From the NCBI GenBank assembly GCA_002412595.1, contig DHVJ01000034.1, positions 115,005-122,351 on the forward strand: a stretch of DNA of 7,347 nt, written 5' to 3'. Shown piece after piece: positions 6,212 through 7,347 of this stretch (positions are counted from its first letter, which is position 1; each line of letters begins with the position of its first letter). The translations under genes and the position numbers were made by a program. The stretch is from Anaerolineaceae bacterium UBA5211. Its GTDB lineage: Bacteria; Chloroflexota; Anaerolineae; Anaerolineales; Anaerolineaceae. Under the pieces are notes generated by a model. The model saw nothing but the letters and a program-made list of their open reading frames with translations, was not told where the DNA came from and made no database searches.

Positions 6212-6594
6212 GCTTGGGTTTCCTTACCGCTTTGCCACTGCCAGGCCAGCAGCAGGCCCAGAAGGGCGCCGGCCAAAGTGCATTCCGCGATCATCAATGT
6301 GTGCCCGCCGGCGTTCAAGGCCAGTTGGCGCAACGCCAGCGAGAGCAGGAAAATCATGTAGGTAACGGTTGTCACCGCAAAATCCTTTAATATCTTCAGG
6401 AAGGAAAAGCCTTTCTTCCACGAACGCAGGGCCACCGTTGCCAGCGCCGCCAGAACGGACAGCTCAGCCGCGATCTGCAGGTCGGCCGTGCCGGTCGCGT
6501 GATAGAACACGCCGTTGTATAGTCCCAACAGCGCGCCCAACAATGTATATTGGACCGTTCGATTTGGCTTGGCGGTTTGCATTTTCTTTTTCAA
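6208..6594 (-). CDS. Small four-helix membrane protein of unknown function
   Basis: I do not recognise the family. From the TTG at 6594 the protein is 128 aa, with a lysine-rich start and four predicted hydrophobic helices at about 14-32, 39-56, 72-90 and 98-119. The loop between helices 2 and 3 is basic (LRSWKKGFSFLKILK), so both ends and this loop should face the cytoplasm. There is no signal peptide and no clear transport or enzyme motif. Start choice: TTG 6594 has GGGGAG 6 nt upstream (6601-6606) and overlaps the preceding stop as TTGA, matching the 4-nt ATGA overlap at its own 3' end with pfkB. The TTG at 6612 has no such support, and the ATG at 6582 (124 aa) lacks a good ribosome site but remains possible. 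Its position between a dehydrogenase and a kinase gene suggests a membrane-linked role in the same sugar pathway. Confidence 0.8.
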   Translation of the reverse strand: MKKKMQTAKPNRTVQYTLLGALLGLYNGVFYHATGTADLQIAAELSVLAALATVALRSWKKGFSFLKILKDFAVTTVTYMIFLLSLALRQLALNAGGHTLMIAECTLAGALLGLLLAWQWQSGKETQA

Positions 6595-7347
6595 GCCGCG
6601 CTCCCCGGCCAAAGTTCCTCGATCAACGCCTGCTCGGCTTCAACCGTCCACAGATTATTTTCGCCTAATTTTTCCGCGATGCGCGGGTAGCGCTGTTCCA
6701 ATTCCTCCAGCCCCAATAAGGGCAAATCGTTGAGCTGCGGGAATATGATGATCTTGCCGGCGTAGGTGCCGTTGATGAGCGCCTCCAAACCCGCGCGCGC
6801 GACCCCCATCCCGCCAATAGCCGCCACCGAGCGGTTGGGGTTCAAGTCTCCATCCAGCGTCTTGCGCAGGATGACCTCCTGGTCCATCAAACTGGAACCG
6901 GAAGTGCCCGTGATTTGCTGGTTACCCAGATAAACTGAGCTGAGGTTGAGGTTGATAGTCGTGCCATTGGGTACGCCCGCGAAACACACCAGCATGCCGT
7001 CGGGTTTCAACAAGCGCGCCGAATCCGTCATCAATTGCGCAACGGGTACGCAGATGACCGCATCATCCACCATTCCCTCACCGGTCACTTCAGTAATGAA
7101 ATCTCCCAGCGATTGGTCGGTTTCAGAAGGATTGAACAGCTTGAAAGTTTTGCCTTTGGCTTTGGCCAAGGGTTCCATGGCCCGCACCAAAACATCCGCC
7201 CGTTCCTTTTTTAATTCCGAGGCGATGATGACCGCAGGCCCGTCCTTTTTCTCGATGGCACGCTGCACGTGCATCTGCCCCATCGGTCCACCCGCGCCTA
7301 CAAACAAGGCACAACCGCCCGCGCGCAGCTCGCAGCGGTTGCGCGCT
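6591..7347 (-). CDS. Zinc-type MDR dehydrogenase, L-sorbose-1-phosphate reductase (SorE)-like (5' partial)
   Basis: This is the C-terminal 252 codons' worth of a medium-chain dehydrogenase; the frame stays open to the window edge, so the TTG at 7307 is internal and the N-terminal zinc-binding catalytic domain lies outside. The visible part opens with a Rossmann nucleotide-binding loop, FVGAGGPMGQMH. The second strand ends ASE, an acidic position that favours NAD(H). A DD-V--PVAQLM segment, ITGTSGSS, and an unusual C-terminal tail (LEELEQRYPRIAEKL then LWTVEAEQALIEELW) follow. That tail resembles, from memory, proteins annotated as L-sorbose-1-phosphate reductase, which interconvert a ketose phosphate and a polyol phosphate. 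Zinc ligands cannot be checked. It is the first visible gene of the minus-strand operon and overlaps the membrane-protein gene by 4 nt. The MDR call is firm; the SorE-like substrate is moderate. Confidence 0.85.
   Translation of the reverse strand, partial: ARNRCELRAGGCALFVGAGGPMGQMHVQRAIEKKDGPAVIIASELKKERADVLVRAMEPLAKAKGKTFKLFNPSETDQSLGDFITEVTGEGMVDDAVICVPVAQLMTDSARLLKPDGMLVCFAGVPNGTTINLNLSSVYLGNQQITGTSGSSLMDQEVILRKTLDGDLNPNRSVAAIGGMGVARAGLEALINGTYAGKIIIFPQLNDLPLLGLEELEQRYPRIAEKLGENNLWTVEAEQALIEELWPGSAA
6601..6606 (-). promoter_or_regulatory. Ribosome binding site supporting a TTG start
   Basis: GGGGAG, read on the minus strand inside the 3' end of the dehydrogenase gene, lies 6 nt before TTG 6594-6592. 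This spacing is good for TTG 6594 and too long (18 nt) for the ATG at 6582. Confidence 0.6.

Overview
The window looks like a piece of chromosome from an anaerobic, fermentative bacterium. The genes are moderately GC-rich. They have bacterial Shine-Dalgarno sites and many 4-nt start/stop overlaps. The gene content (indolepyruvate:ferredoxin oxidoreductase, phosphate butyryltransferase, butyrate kinase, a SorE-like polyol/sugar-phosphate dehydrogenase, a 1-phosphofructokinase-type kinase) would fit Anaerolineae-like Chloroflexota or a similar anaerobe. That placement is a guess from gene content and style, with no marker gene behind it.

Positions 1-3999 (+ strand) hold a tight operon: iorA (5' end outside the window), iorB, ptb and buk. 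Junctions are a 1-nt overlap, a 4-nt gap and a 4-nt overlap. Together the products make a complete energy-yielding route. IorAB oxidatively decarboxylates a 2-oxoacid from amino-acid transamination to an acyl- or aryl-acetyl-CoA and reduces ferredoxin. Ptb swaps CoA for phosphate, and Buk transfers the phosphate to ADP, giving ATP and the free acid.

Positions 4000-4217 are an AT-rich non-coding gap with a perfect TATAAT box. It precedes a single gene (4218-4724, +) for a small flavodoxin-fold protein of HemG-like type. A 17-bp perfect hairpin at 4742-4778, with A- and T-tracts inside the stem, looks like a two-way terminator between converging transcription units. It is followed by about 130 nt rich in TTTCCCC repeats and inverted repeats.

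Positions 4909-7347 (- strand) hold a second tight operon, read from right to left: a SorE-like MDR dehydrogenase (N-terminal part outside the window), a small four-helix membrane protein of unknown function, a PfkB-family hexose-phosphate kinase (FruK/LacC type), and a 123-aa protein of unknown function. Junctions are a 4-nt overlap (TTGA, if the TTG start is right), a 4-nt overlap (ATGA) and a 1-nt gap. This suggests a sugar or sugar-alcohol phosphate utilisation cluster with two uncharacterised members.

I saw no tRNA, rRNA, CRISPR array, insertion sequence or phage gene. The parts least explained by known biology are the two unknown proteins in the minus-strand operon, a 16-bp perfect hairpin inside buk that coincides with departures from the conserved motif, and the repeat-rich convergent intergenic region.
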